A stretch of DNA of 64,000 nucleotides from UKL13-3 sp943369665 (GTDB taxonomy: Bacteria; Bacteroidota; Bacteroidia; UKL13-3). Location: assembly GCA_943369665.1 (NCBI GenBank), contig CALRNX020000003.1, forward strand, positions 160,493 to 224,492, in the 5' to 3' direction. Positions 17,008 to 26,050 of this stretch are shown piece after piece. The first letter of the stretch is position 1; each line of letters starts with the position of its first letter. Made by a program: the position numbers and the translations under genes. The notes beneath the pieces were generated by a model. It had not been told where the DNA came from. It saw only the letters and a program-made list of their open reading frames with translations, and made no database searches.

Positions 17008-20000
17008 TTAAGAAAGAATATCCAGGATTTCGTCCACGTTAATGCTTTTGATAAAGCTTTCTTCGGTGGTGATGATATTATCGGCCAGCGCTTTTTTGCG
17101 TTCCTGCAAGGCCAGTATTTTTTCTTCAACCGTATCTTTGGTGATGAATTTATAGTTGAACACGGTTTTGGTTTGCCCGATCCGGTGCGACCTGTCTACA
17201 GCTTGTCTTTCAACAGCCGGGTTCCACCAAGGGTCGATGATAAACACGTAATCGGCAGTGGTTAAATTTAGGCCCAGCCCACCTGCTTTTAACGAGATGA
17301 GGAAATATTTGATCTCATCATTTTGCTGGAATTCATTCACCGCTTTTTGCCGTTGCTCGCTGGTTAAGCTTCCATCCAGGTAAGCGTATTTCCATCCTTT
17401 TTCGTCAAAATGTTTGCGGTAAATATCCAGTTGTTTCACAAACTGTGAGAACAATAATACTTTATGTCCTTCGGCTTTGGCTGTTTCACTTTTGGCAATG
17501 ATCTCATCAAATTTTCCCGATTGTCCTGCAAAATCAGGATTGGTCAGTTTCGGGTGATTGGCAATTTGCCGCAACTTGGTTAAGCCCGCCAGCAATGCAA
17601 GGTGCGATTTGGCCAGACCCACTTCGCGGATAGATTTTAAAATTTCGTTCCTGAAATAGGACTTAACGGTTTCGTAAGCCTCGGCCTGTTCTTCCGTCAT
17701 ATTGCAATACACCACCTGCTCCACTTTCGGTGGAAGCTCTTCGGCAACCTGGTCTTTGGTTCTGCGCAACACAAACGGTTTGATAATGGCTTTGAGCTGT
17801 TGCATTTTGCCCTGGTCGTTCTGTTTTTCAATAGGTGTTACAAACCGTTCGGTAAACGTTTGCAAATTGCCCACCAATCCCGGGTTGATAAAGGCAAGCT
17901 GGCTCCACAATTCCTGGATGCTGTTTTCAATAGGTGTTCCTGTAAGCACCAGGCGGTGAGCCGAGCGTAACAACTTTACAGCCTTGGCCGATTGCGATTG
18001 CGGATTTTTGATCGACTGGCTTTCGTCCAGTATGATATAGTTGAACTTAAAATTTTTAAGAATATCAACGTCTACCCGAACCGTTCCATACGTGCTGATC
18101 ACCAGGTCATATTTTACAAACAGGTTGGGATTTTTTTCCCGGTTGATGCCCGTGTACACCAGTACTTTAATGCCCGGTGTAAACTTTCGTGCTTCGGTAA
18201 ACCAGTTATACACCAACGAATTCGGCACAACGATCAATGAGGTTTTGATATAGGTTTTCATCCCTTCCGGTAAAAACTGTTGGGAAGGATGTTGTGGTGA
18301 AACCGATGGTTCTATTTTAAGGGTAGGTGTTTCGGCTCCTTCTTCAAAAAGGCTGAGTTGCGGAACTTCTTCGGCATCCACAACCGGTACGGCTACAGGT
18401 GTCGGGTCTTCCAGTTTCGACTCCATATACAATTCCTTTTCTTTTTGCAACAAGGCCAATGTCTGGATGGTTTTTCCAAGTCCCATATCATCTGCCAGGC
18501 AGCCTCCGAACCCGTTTTGTTTGAGGAAATAAAACCAGTCGTATCCGGCTTTTTGGTACGGACGCAACGAGCCCTGGAAATTTTTGGGCGGTTCTATTTC
18601 GGCAATTTCCTGTCCGTTCAGTTTGATCTTTTCGAGTTTTTCGCTCAGGCGCAAATAGCCTCCTCCCTGGTTGTTGAGTTCATCGATCAGGCCTACATGG
18701 TGTTTCTCCAGCTTGATCTCATCCTCGCTTGTCGAAAAAGCCAGGATGCCTGCCAGGTTTCCAAACCATTCGTTCGGGATAACGGCAATTTGCCCGTTGG
18801 GTAAAATAAACTCCCGTTTGCCCCTCAGGATATTTTCTTTTAAGGCCAGGAATGAAAAGGTATATGTTCCGAATTTTACAATTGCCTTAATATCGAACCA
18901 GTCTTTTTGTTCGGTTACTTCCAGTTTGATCTCCCGGTTGCCCACAAAATATTTATTGAGGTCATCCGATTGTTCGATCTCAAAATGTTGCTCATGCAAA
19001 GCCTCGTGGTTGGAGCTGATCCACTCCAGGAATTCATATTTGTTGGTGGTTTCAAGCGGGATCAGTTGTTCCGAGATCACTTTCTGGCTGCCGCTTTTCA
19101 GCGAAAAATACGAGCCGCTCAATTGTTTCAGCCCAAGCGATTCGATCACTTCTTTTTGTTTTTCTTCCCAGGCCAGGTCGCGTTTGATGCGTTTGAAAAC
19201 ATAGTCGTCATTTTTTTTCTCAACCACCGCTGCAATCTTTTGCGCACTGCCATATTCAAATACGCCTTTGCCATATACGAACGTGAGTTTTAAACTCAAT
19301 TGCTCATCTGTAAAGGGCTGAACTTTCAGGATGGCTTTTCCTTCTTTTCGTTCGGTAACGATATTAAACCCTTCGGCATACACATCGTATTTTTCAACCA
19401 GCTGGCTCACAAATTTGTTGAAGTATGTTTCCTCCGAAGCCTTCGGGATCTGGATAAAACGTTTGTTTAAGAACGGCTGTAATTTTTTGCCGTCAATATC
19501 TTTTTCAAAATCAAAGAGCTGGTCGCCCAGTTGCATCCATGCCGGTGCATTGCTGATGATCTGCGCTCCCTTAAACATGAACTCAATACGTTCGCCTTTG
19601 TATTTGATGGTAGGGAAATAGCGCGTGCCCTCGTGGTCGCGCCTGAAATGCAACAGGATGGTGGCTTTTTGTTCGGCTACCTCCATTTTAACCGAGGTCG
19701 GGTTATTATCGTTCCCGGTGCGGTAAATGGTTTTGCCCCTCAATGCCTGTAATACCGTGTTCATTTTTTGTTCGATCAAGGGCCTGATGGTTTCATTCAT
19801 CAGTTCGTCCGAACAATATTTATCAAAAAACTCCGCTGTGCGGATCTTCTTTTTGGTGTCGGTGTAAAATTTGCGGAACAAAAAATCATCATCCACCTCA
19901 TCCAGTATTTTGATGAGCTCCATGTCCTGTTCCGAAATTTTTGCGGCAAAATATTCGGCCGTTTTATAAAATATGCGTTGGTGGGTAAGTGTAAAATTGC

Positions 20001-20106
20001 CCAGTCCATTCACCTGCACCACGTGCGGTTCCAGCACGTATCCCAGGTGATGATGGTTCACCAGCGTGTAGATCAAATCGAATGGTTGAGTATTTACAAC
20101 TAACAA
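17008..20106 (-). CDS. SNF2-family DNA-dependent ATPase/helicase
   Basis: 1032 residues. The N-terminal half (to about residue 530) is a family-specific region of unknown role. The SNF2 motor follows: Walker A DDMGLGKTIQTLAL, DESQ box (ILDESQSIKN), LTGTPIENS, then the helicase C-terminal half with VLLFSQF, SLKAGGLGLNLTTADYVF and RQAVDRSHRIGQ. Bacterial proteins of this layout remodel protein-DNA or RNA polymerase-DNA complexes. It ends 10 bp from operator O2 of the next module. The start at 20106 is the first ATG; an internal start is possible. Confidence 0.93.
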   Translation of the reverse strand: MLVVNTQPFDLIYTLVNHHHLGYVLEPHVVQVNGLGNFTLTHQRIFYKTAEYFAAKISEQDMELIKILDEVDDDFLFRKFYTDTKKKIRTAEFFDKYCSDELMNETIRPLIEQKMNTVLQALRGKTIYRTGNDNNPTSVKMEVAEQKATILLHFRRDHEGTRYFPTIKYKGERIEFMFKGAQIISNAPAWMQLGDQLFDFEKDIDGKKLQPFLNKRFIQIPKASEETYFNKFVSQLVEKYDVYAEGFNIVTERKEGKAILKVQPFTDEQLSLKLTFVYGKGVFEYGSAQKIAAVVEKKNDDYVFKRIKRDLAWEEKQKEVIESLGLKQLSGSYFSLKSGSQKVISEQLIPLETTNKYEFLEWISSNHEALHEQHFEIEQSDDLNKYFVGNREIKLEVTEQKDWFDIKAIVKFGTYTFSFLALKENILRGKREFILPNGQIAVIPNEWFGNLAGILAFSTSEDEIKLEKHHVGLIDELNNQGGGYLRLSEKLEKIKLNGQEIAEIEPPKNFQGSLRPYQKAGYDWFYFLKQNGFGGCLADDMGLGKTIQTLALLQKEKELYMESKLEDPTPVAVPVVDAEEVPQLSLFEEGAETPTLKIEPSVSPQHPSQQFLPEGMKTYIKTSLIVVPNSLVYNWFTEARKFTPGIKVLVYTGINREKNPNLFVKYDLVISTYGTVRVDVDILKNFKFNYIILDESQSIKNPQSQSAKAVKLLRSAHRLVLTGTPIENSIQELWSQLAFINPGLVGNLQTFTERFVTPIEKQNDQGKMQQLKAIIKPFVLRRTKDQVAEELPPKVEQVVYCNMTEEQAEAYETVKSYFRNEILKSIREVGLAKSHLALLAGLTKLRQIANHPKLTNPDFAGQSGKFDEIIAKSETAKAEGHKVLLFSQFVKQLDIYRKHFDEKGWKYAYLDGSLTSEQRQKAVNEFQQNDEIKYFLISLKAGGLGLNLTTADYVFIIDPWWNPAVERQAVDRSHRIGQTKTVFNYKFITKDTVEEKILALQERKKALADNIITTEESFIKSINVDEILDILS

Positions 20107-20185
20107 ATTAGGCTCCCTTTAAAAGGAGTAAAGGTAGGGGCTTTTTGCTAAGTAATAAAATGATTTGTGTAATTTTTTTTGATGT

Positions 20186-20998
20186 TTACATTTCCACGAA
20201 ACCTTCGTAAACAAATGTAGCCGGTCCTTGCAACCAGATATTGTTGAATGCTTTTTCCTCAGCATCAAAATCGTAGCTAACTTTAAGGTCGCCACCCATT
20301 GTTTTCAGGTTGATGAGGTAATGGTCCGAAGGCAATTGTTTGCGCAGCGCCAAACTCAGTGCTGCGGCTGTTACTCCGGTTCCGCAACTCAGCGTTTCAT
20401 CTTCCACACCCCTTTCGTATGTGCGGATAGCCAAAACCGTTTCGTCTACCTCATTGATATAATTCACATTGATACCGGCTGCAGCAAACTCATCATTGTA
20501 GCGGATCTTTTTTGCCTGCTGCACAAGGTCGAACTCCGAAAGTTTTTCGTCAAGGAACTGCACATAATGCGGGGAACCTGTGTTTAACACAAAGGTGCTT
20601 TGGTTGCGTTGTTCCGCACCCTCCACCGGTTTCATTTTCAGTTTGATCCACCTGCTATTGTGTTCTTCGGGAGCGATCACCGCATCATGCGGTCCATCAA
20701 TGGCCATAAATTTCAGTTTATCGGGGCACAATCCAAGGTGGGCTGCAAAGGCTGCAAAACAACGTCCGCCATTTCCGCACATGCTGCTTTCGTTTCCGTC
20801 TGCATTAAAATATTTCATGAACAATCCCATTTCGGTATGTGGTTGGATCAAGATCAAACCATCGGCACCAATGCCAAACCGCCTGTCGCATAAGTGCGCT
20901 ACCAATTGCTGGTTGTCGGCCGGAAAATACAATTCACGGTCGTCAATCATGATAAAATCGTTACCTGTTCCCTGGTATTTAAAAAATGGGATTCTCAA
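20186..20998 (-). CDS. dapF: Diaminopimelate epimerase
   Basis: 270 residues. It interconverts LL- and meso-diaminopimelate for lysine and peptidoglycan synthesis. The two active-site cysteines are visible in SSMCGNGGRC (about residue 78) and ETLSCGTGVTAAA (about 218). The N-terminal FFKYQGTGNDFIMID is diagnostic. Its ATG overlaps the stop codon of the upstream membrane-protein gene by 4 bp (20995-20998), indicating translational coupling. Confidence 0.96.
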   Translation of the reverse strand: MRIPFFKYQGTGNDFIMIDDRELYFPADNQQLVAHLCDRRFGIGADGLILIQPHTEMGLFMKYFNADGNESSMCGNGGRCFAAFAAHLGLCPDKLKFMAIDGPHDAVIAPEEHNSRWIKLKMKPVEGAEQRNQSTFVLNTGSPHYVQFLDEKLSEFDLVQQAKKIRYNDEFAAAGINVNYINEVDETVLAIRTYERGVEDETLSCGTGVTAAALSLALRKQLPSDHYLINLKTMGGDLKVSYDFDAEEKAFNNIWLQGPATFVYEGFVEM

Positions 20999-21816
20999 AA
21001 TGATGTAAAATTAGGTTGTTCAATAAGCTCAATTTCTCCCGAAGGAAGAATGGCCACAAGCTGGTTGTTCTTTTTATAAAGATAGATCGGGGTCGACAAA
21101 GGAACACCATACAGGATCAATTTGTTTTGTGCAAACAGGTAACCACTGTATTGCACGGGCGACTGCCAGAACTCCACCAGCAATTTGCCCGATTTGTTTT
21201 TGGCGATCGCGGCACGTGCAAGGGTTTGCACGGAGTCCACAAAATTTGAATCGCTCTGGGGTGTAATGGAACGCAACTGTTCAATAAGGCCCATATCGAG
21301 CACGGTCAGGAAGGTATCCGATAAAAATTGGTCGGAAGCCAGGCGTTCATCTCCATCCACAGATGGCTCCAGTTTTACCACATGGATCGAGTCCGTTAAT
21401 GCCGGAGCGGGAGTATTGGTTGTATCCGTTTTGGCATCAGCGGCCTGTGCAGGTTGTGTGTCTTTTTCCCTGTTTAAAAAAGGAATATACCGCACAAAAA
21501 TATTCCGGGGTTGAGTGGCGCCTACGGTTTGCGAACGCGAATCGCGGTACACAAAATAATTAAAGGTAAGTGCAATACCGGTAAGTGAAATGAGCAGTAA
21601 AATAAGCTTGTTGAAACGGTCGTCTTTGCGGATCAGGTTATGGTCCTCTATTAAATTCTGGAGCAGTTCCTGGCGGTTCAGTTTATAATATTCGAAAGCC
21701 ATTCGCAACGAAGCATCCGCTGACAATTTTTCATCGAATGCCGCCCGTTCATCGGCCGGCATCTCATTGCGCAGGTATTTTTCAAAATGATATTGATGCT
21801 TTTCGTGTGGGTTCAT
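20995..21816 (-). CDS. Anti-sigma-like single-pass membrane protein of unknown function
   Basis: 273 residues from the ATG at 21816 (MNPHEKHQYHFEKYL); the open frame extends 84 bp further upstream but those codons look non-coding. Residues 1-70 form a charged helical domain (YLRNEMPADERAAFDEKLSA) like the cytoplasmic part of Bacteroidota anti-sigma or zinc-finger-type proteins, without the Cys/His ligands. A membrane helix follows at about 75-95, then a periplasmic domain with no recognised fold. It is coupled to dapF by an ATGA overlap; the functional link is unclear. Confidence 0.75.
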   Translation of the reverse strand: MNPHEKHQYHFEKYLRNEMPADERAAFDEKLSADASLRMAFEYYKLNRQELLQNLIEDHNLIRKDDRFNKLILLLISLTGIALTFNYFVYRDSRSQTVGATQPRNIFVRYIPFLNREKDTQPAQAADAKTDTTNTPAPALTDSIHVVKLEPSVDGDERLASDQFLSDTFLTVLDMGLIEQLRSITPQSDSNFVDSVQTLARAAIAKNKSGKLLVEFWQSPVQYSGYLFAQNKLILYGVPLSTPIYLYKKNNQLVAILPSGEIELIEQPNFTSF

Positions 21817-21978
21817 TGGGCGGCAACAAAGTTCGACATTTTGTTGAACGGTAAAATAATAATTATCAACGGTTCGTTTGATGCAAAGTAAATAAAACAA
21901 GTGGATACCGGCACATGTTATTACATTTGGAATAAAATTTGTTAAAATTGGAATCGTTTTAAAATAGACTTTGAAGAT

Positions 21979-23418
21979 ATGAAGAAGTACTTAGGATTAT
22001 TAACAGTGGCAAGCCTTGGAGGTCTTGTTGCTGTTGGTGTTACAAAATTAATTGACAACCAAAGATCATCGACCATTTTTGCTGAAAATATTGCAGCACG
22101 TTATGCAAGCTTGTCAGATATTGGCAGCCGACCCGACTTTGTGGAAGTAGCCGACCTGGTTACGCCAACCGTTGTGCATATTCTCACCACCGCAGAAGCC
22201 AGCCAACAGCAGGAAATGGACTTTTTCGGATTCCAGATCCCCAATATGCCCCGCAGTGGTTCGGGTTCGGGTGTGATCATTTCGCAAGACGGGTATATCG
22301 TTACCAACAACCACGTGATTGACGGAGCCACTAAAATTAAAGTTGTGCTGAACGACAAACGTGAGTTTGATGCAGAGTTATTGGGCAAAGACCCTAATAC
22401 CGATATGGCGTTGTTGCGCATCGATGAAAAAAACTTACCCTTTGCCATGGTGGGTAATTCAGACGAAGTAAAGGTGGGCCAATGGGTATTGGCTGTGGGT
22501 AACCCGTTTAATTTAACCTCTACCGTTACCGCAGGTATTGTGAGCGCCAAAGGCCGGAACCTCAATTTGCTGAAAGATCCGCGCAAACCCGAGTCGCAAT
22601 ATTCCATTGAATCGTTTATCCAAACAGATGCAGCGGTGAATCCGGGTAATAGTGGGGGCGCATTGGTAACGGCCGATGGAAAACTGGTGGGCATCAATAC
22701 CGCCATTGCTTCTCAAACCGGGCAATATGCAGGGTATGCCTTTGCCGTGCCGAGCAACCTCATGAAAAAAATTATTGACGACTTGTTGAAATACGGTGAA
22801 GTGCAACGCGGATTTTTGGGTGTGAGCATCCAGGATATCAACGGAGCATTGGCCGATAAAGAAGGCTTGAAAGAAGTAAAAGGGGTATTTGTAGCCAAAG
22901 TAAACCCAAATAGTGCTGCGGAAGATGCAGGGATCAAGGATAAAGATGTGATCGTGAAAATAGGAGAGGTGTCGGTGAACTCAAGCTCGGAATTGCAAGA
23001 GCAGATCGGTAAACGCAATCCGGGCGATAAAGTAATGGTAACCGTTTCGCGCGATGGAAAAGAAAAACTGTTTGAGGTGATCCTGAAAAACAAAGACGGT
23101 AAAACGGGTATTGTAAAATCGGATCGGGTGGAAAATGATAAGGTATTAAACAGCGAGTTCGAGAGCATTACACGTGAGGAACGGTTGAAGCTTAAAATTC
23201 CGAACGGTGTGCGCCTGAAAAAAGCGGATGAAAAAAGTGTGATCAAAAAAGCAGGTGTGCCCAATGGCTTTATCATCATCACCATTGATAAAAAAGCAGT
23301 GTATACACCCAGCGATGTGAAAAGATCCTTAACCGATAAAAAAGGTGGTGTATTATTGGAAGGTGTACACCCGGATGGTGCAAAAGGATATTATGCCATT
23401 GCTGTAGAAGAGAAATAA
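21979..23418 (+). CDS. HtrA/DegP-type periplasmic serine protease with PDZ domains
   Basis: 479 residues with an N-terminal signal anchor (GLLTVASLGGLVAVGV). The trypsin-like domain carries the triad: His in TNNHVIDGA, Asp in NTDMALLRID, and Ser in NPGNSGGALV. One clear PDZ domain follows (LGVSIQDINGALA, NSAAEDAGIKDKDVIV), then a second, more divergent one to the C-terminus. It degrades or chaperones misfolded envelope proteins. A strong terminator follows. The last 25 codons plus terminator recur in decayed form at 24.4, 24.7 and 28.7 kb. Confidence 0.94.
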   Translation: MKKYLGLLTVASLGGLVAVGVTKLIDNQRSSTIFAENIAARYASLSDIGSRPDFVEVADLVTPTVVHILTTAEASQQQEMDFFGFQIPNMPRSGSGSGVIISQDGYIVTNNHVIDGATKIKVVLNDKREFDAELLGKDPNTDMALLRIDEKNLPFAMVGNSDEVKVGQWVLAVGNPFNLTSTVTAGIVSAKGRNLNLLKDPRKPESQYSIESFIQTDAAVNPGNSGGALVTADGKLVGINTAIASQTGQYAGYAFAVPSNLMKKIIDDLLKYGEVQRGFLGVSIQDINGALADKEGLKEVKGVFVAKVNPNSAAEDAGIKDKDVIVKIGEVSVNSSSELQEQIGKRNPGDKVMVTVSRDGKEKLFEVILKNKDGKTGIVKSDRVENDKVLNSEFESITREERLKLKIPNGVRLKKADEKSVIKKAGVPNGFIIITIDKKAVYTPSDVKRSLTDKKGGVLLEGVHPDGAKGYYAIAVEEK

Positions 23419-23440
23419 GATATTACTAATTTAAATATTG

Positions 23441-23476
23441 AAACGGCCGCCTGTTCAGGTGGCCGTTTTTGTTTTT
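23441..23476 (+). terminator. Terminator of the htrA-type gene (T0, parent of later copies)
   Basis: A 12-bp stem (arms 23441-23452 and 23457-23468, one G-U pair), GTTC loop, then a T-rich tail. Related hairpins recur at 24554-24587, 24771-24800 and 28752-28786. Confidence 0.93.
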
Positions 23477-23648
23477 GGGAAACTCGAATTGGGGTTTCGG
23501 AAAGTAGATTGTCAATTGATGGTGTATGTCTGTTTACATTTGGTAAAGCAAACAAAAAAGCATTGACAATAAAAGTGGAGACCAGCGACCACCCAAAACG
23601 GGGCGACACCGAAAAGCCATACGAGTAGGAGAACTAATTACAAATAAA

Positions 23649-23816
23649 ATGGCAAATTTATCATGTCCAAAATGTAGTGAGCTTACAAAAAAAGGTGGTT
23701 ACAAAACGTGGCAAATTATTGTTGCAGTTTGTTTTTTTCCAATTGGTCTATTAGCATTACTTGCGGATAAAGAACCAACATCGTGTCAAAAATGTGGTCA
23801 TACCTGGCAAGCGTAA
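23649..23816 (+). CDS. 55-residue zinc-ribbon membrane peptide (LITAF/BRI3-like layout)
   Basis: Short frame from ATG 23649 to TAA 23816. It has CPKC near the N-terminus, a hydrophobic stretch of about 18 residues (IIVAVCFFPIGLLALLA), then CQKCGHTWQ. Two CxxC knuckles around a membrane-inserting segment is the layout of LITAF and BRI3-type proteins, where the cysteines form one zinc site at the membrane face. The frame is short, but the cysteine pairs and hydrophobic core make chance unlikely. It is the first gene after the htrA terminator. Confidence 0.65.
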   Translation: MANLSCPKCSELTKKGGYKTWQIIVAVCFFPIGLLALLADKEPTSCQKCGHTWQA

Positions 23817-23902
23817 CAAACACATTTATCAATTGAAAGTGGCGAATGGTAACTAATTAACTGTTCGTCCACATTCATTAAAGTCACCCACAATGTAACG
23901 AA

Positions 23903-24340
23903 ATGGAGATCTCAATAATACCAAGGTGGTTGATCAGTCGATTTTCGAAGGATTATTTGCGTCAGAATGATCTAAGCATTTTGATAAGTAATGTTTGTAT
24001 CATTTTGATTTTTTTCTTGTTTCAAAAATCGGTTGTTGAAGTATTAAATTCCATACCCCATTTTTGTTTGTTCGACAAGTTAACCGGAGTGGAATGCCCC
24101 GTTTGCGGAACGACAAGAGCCTTTTGTGAATTAGCAGATGGAAATATTAAACACGCTTTTAGGTTGAATCTTTCGAGTGTTTTTGTTGCGGCCTTTTTTA
24201 TCTTTCAGATACCGTTAAGGCTTTTTTCTTTGTATCGAAATGAATCGATACAAAAGATAAATTTGATTTCTAAGTGCGTTGGCAATGTCGTTTTAATCGT
24301 TATAGTGGTTAGTTGGTTGGTGAAAATGTCAATGCAATAA
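23903..24340 (+). CDS. DUF2752 membrane protein
   Basis: 145 residues with three hydrophobic segments (about 26-46, 88-104 and 122-142). The DUF2752 signature is visible: CPVCGTTRAFCELADG at about residues 69-84, then a conserved N/S-rich helix start (HAFRLNLSSV). DUF2752 proteins are small membrane proteins of unknown function with a conserved CPxCGxTRA motif. No obvious partner: neighbours are the 55-residue zinc peptide and, downstream, decayed htrA-end copies. Confidence 0.85.
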   Translation: MEISIIPRWLISRFSKDYLRQNDLSILISNVCIILIFFLFQKSVVEVLNSIPHFCLFDKLTGVECPVCGTTRAFCELADGNIKHAFRLNLSSVFVAAFFIFQIPLRLFSLYRNESIQKINLISKCVGNVVLIVIVVSWLVKMSMQ

Positions 24341-24390
24341 TCAACAAATATTTTGTGCTGAAAGGATTACCCTTAGGGAGGGATAATAAT

Positions 24391-24440
24391 ACCCATAAGG
24401 TTCGAAAGGTTATGATGGTTTTGGATTAAAAGAGAAATAA
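24391..24440 (+). pseudogene. Decayed copy A of the htrA 3' end
   Basis: Read in the htrA frame it gives YP*GSKGYDGFGLKEK followed by TAA, against HPDGAKGYYAIAVEEK and TAA in the intact gene. It is closer to copy B (28.7 kb) than to the intact gene. One in-frame stop shows decay. Confidence 0.7.
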
Positions 24441-24553
24441 TACCATTTTGGATTGACAAAAATGGCCAATGCGTTTGGTGTAAATCCTAGATGGTATTAT
24501 GCCGCAACAAAATATTTTGTATACGCGGTATAAGATTCCATCTTTAGAAATTG

Positions 24554-24587
24554 AAAACGGCTACCTGAAAAGGTGGCCGTTTTTGTG
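24554..24587 (+). terminator. Terminator copy T-A
   Basis: A 13-bp stem (arms 24554-24566 and 24571-24583, one G-U pair) closed by a GAAA tetraloop and followed by T residues. It matches the htrA terminator T0 in arm sequence, though no gene ends here now. Confidence 0.8.
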
Positions 24588-24605
24588 TTGATACTTATTC
24601 TAAAT

Positions 24606-24623
24606 ATACTACATATGTAGTAT
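24606..24623. promoter_or_regulatory. Orphan 18-bp palindrome resembling a BlaI/MecI-type operator
   Basis: Perfect dyad ATACTACATATGTAGTAT. The central TACATATGTA matches the TACAnnTGTA core of BlaI/MecI-family repressor sites. No BlaI or M56 gene is present in the window, so it may be a relic. Confidence 0.45.
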
Positions 24624-24721
24624 TTACAGAGTAGGATATTTTGTTCATGTTTGAATAAGCGTAATGCAAAATGGCTTATGAAACCGCTGCTGTTGACATT
24701 TACGTTTAGCAACAAAAAATT

Positions 24722-24800
24722 CTTGGTTTTGAAAAGAGGTGAATTACTAGATTGAATTGAAGAATACACTGCAGCCTGAGAAGGTGGCTGTTTTTGTTTT
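24722..24800 (+). pseudogene. Decayed copy C of the htrA 3' end plus degraded terminator
   Basis: Aligns with copy B over the segment GGTTTTGAAA followed by an A/G-rich stretch and on into the hairpin (24771-24790), which has lost bases in its left arm but keeps the T-run. It is contiguous with repeat R1, as copy B is with R2. The alignment is less certain than for A and B. Confidence 0.5.
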
Positions 24801-24908
24801 GGGAAGTTAAGATTACTTTATTGAAATATATACGCCACGGTATAGCGTCTATCTGGCACAAGGGTGCTTAGATAGGCGCCACAAAGTAGCGCTTATAAAT
24901 AAGTTATC
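24780..24908 (+). repeat. Repeat R1, hairpin-bearing (partner of R2)
   Basis: About 125 bp shared with R2 at 28767-28893. It contains a strong hairpin: arms 24845-24854 and 24870-24879 (10 bp, one G-U) with an inner GCAC/GTGC stem around a 4-nt loop. It lies just upstream of the P-loop gene. Confidence 0.75.
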
Positions 24909-24963
24909 GGCTATTCTATGACGACAATGCAAACATTAAACGGACAGACTAAAATTAAACACA

Positions 24964-25497
24964 ATGACAATAAAATCTAAACAACTTTTCATCATCATTG
25001 GTGACGACAAAACAGGCAAGACAACGCTTCAAAAACTTTTAATTGACAGACTTTGTGGCTTCGGCTATGACCGTTTGCCTGTTAACAAAGAGTTTGACAT
25101 CAACCATCCCGAAATAAAACGGAAGTATCAAAGTATTTCTTTTGGCAATAGAAGCTATCAAGAAAAAATTGGCGACTATGAAACGGTTGACAATTATTTT
25201 CAAAATCATTTTCAGCAAGCAGACATCGCTTTTATTTCTTCACATTTAGTTCTTGCGGACGTTCAACAAATGATGACAAACGGTAGAAATATGTTTTACA
25301 ATGTGAATGGGGTATTTTGGACAAATTCTATAGCGAGCAATGGAGCGGCTAATGCTCAAATTTCTTCGCTTGACTGGAACGAAAGGTTTGTAATAACAAA
25401 TCCTCATTCAGACAATGAACAAATAACACAGCGACAACTTGAGCAAATTGCAGACAGCATAGTTGCCTTACTAGTTAACAGGACTTCAATTTCATAA
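24964..25497 (+). CDS. Small P-loop NTPase / kinase-like protein
   Basis: 177 residues. Walker A is GDDKTGKTT at residues 13-21, close to the N-terminus, as in nucleoside or deoxynucleoside kinases and related small ATPases. A candidate Walker B or acidic strand is DIAFISSH (about 86-93). No lid motif is recognisable. It sits 9 bp before an unknown 174-residue protein, so the two form a two-gene unit lying between repeat R1 and the attC-like element E1. Possible roles include a defence ATPase or small-molecule kinase; I cannot choose. Confidence 0.75.
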   Translation: MTIKSKQLFIIIGDDKTGKTTLQKLLIDRLCGFGYDRLPVNKEFDINHPEIKRKYQSISFGNRSYQEKIGDYETVDNYFQNHFQQADIAFISSHLVLADVQQMMTNGRNMFYNVNGVFWTNSIASNGAANAQISSLDWNERFVITNPHSDNEQITQRQLEQIADSIVALLVNRTSIS

Positions 25498-25506
25498 TTT
25501 TTCCAA

Positions 25507-26031
25507 GTGGGCATTTACGACTTAAATAATATTCAATACTTAGAACATGACATTGAGAATATCCTCAATCGTATTGACGAATTATATAAAGTTGAGTTTA
25601 AGAAAGAAAAAACATCATACTATCCTAAAACACTCGTTGACAATAAACATCATTGGACTTCTGACGTTTGCAAAGACACTTTCAACAAACTTATACCTGG
25701 AGTAAAAAGTTTGCATAAAGACATGTATGCCGTTTTAGAAACAATTTTTAAATCTAAGACCGGAGATTTTAAGAAACTAGAATTGGAAAAGAAGTATCCT
25801 TACTTAAAAGAGTTTCGGCTACTCAACAATAAACTGAAACACTACAATGACACTGAAGCAGAAATCAACTTAACAGAACTTGTAATGATGGAGCAACACG
25901 GACATTTAATTGACATCTATTGCAACTTCAAATACAAAGACAGTTTTGAAGCATTACGTTTTTGCGACCTCATTGACACGTTCTTGAAAATTATAGAAGA
26001 TGAAAAGGTAATTAACATAACACGAACATGA
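25507..26031 (+). CDS. Unknown helical protein, partner of the P-loop protein
   Basis: 174 residues beginning at GTG 25507, chosen because it gives 9-bp spacing to the upstream gene; no earlier ATG is in frame. It is rich in helices, Lys and Glu. A segment near residue 111-121 (RLLNNKLKHYN) loosely recalls HEPN-type R-x-H helices, but spacing differs from the canonical RNase motif. No family is recognised. The operon arrangement implies joint function with the P-loop protein. Confidence 0.65.
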   Translation: MGIYDLNNIQYLEHDIENILNRIDELYKVEFKKEKTSYYPKTLVDNKHHWTSDVCKDTFNKLIPGVKSLHKDMYAVLETIFKSKTGDFKKLELEKKYPYLKEFRLLNNKLKHYNDTEAEINLTELVMMEQHGHLIDIYCNFKYKDSFEALRFCDLIDTFLKIIEDEKVINITRT

Positions 26032-26050
26032 CGGACGAAAGAAGAACAGC

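Larger units (their letters stand above)
24341..24963. other. 623-bp gene-free stretch with decayed repeats
   Basis: No convincing gene. It contains, in order: a decayed htrA C-terminal copy (24391-24440), an intact terminator hairpin (24554-24587), an orphan palindrome (24606-24623), a second decayed htrA-end copy with a degraded terminator (24722-24800), and the hairpin-bearing repeat R1 (to 24908). An antisense frame at 24497-24769 runs through these repeats and is discounted. Confidence 0.7.

Noticed and set aside
24497..24769. 90-residue open frame on the minus strand
   Set aside because: It runs antisense through decayed repeats and a terminator hairpin, has no recognisable motif, and its composition is that of A/T-rich intergenic DNA.
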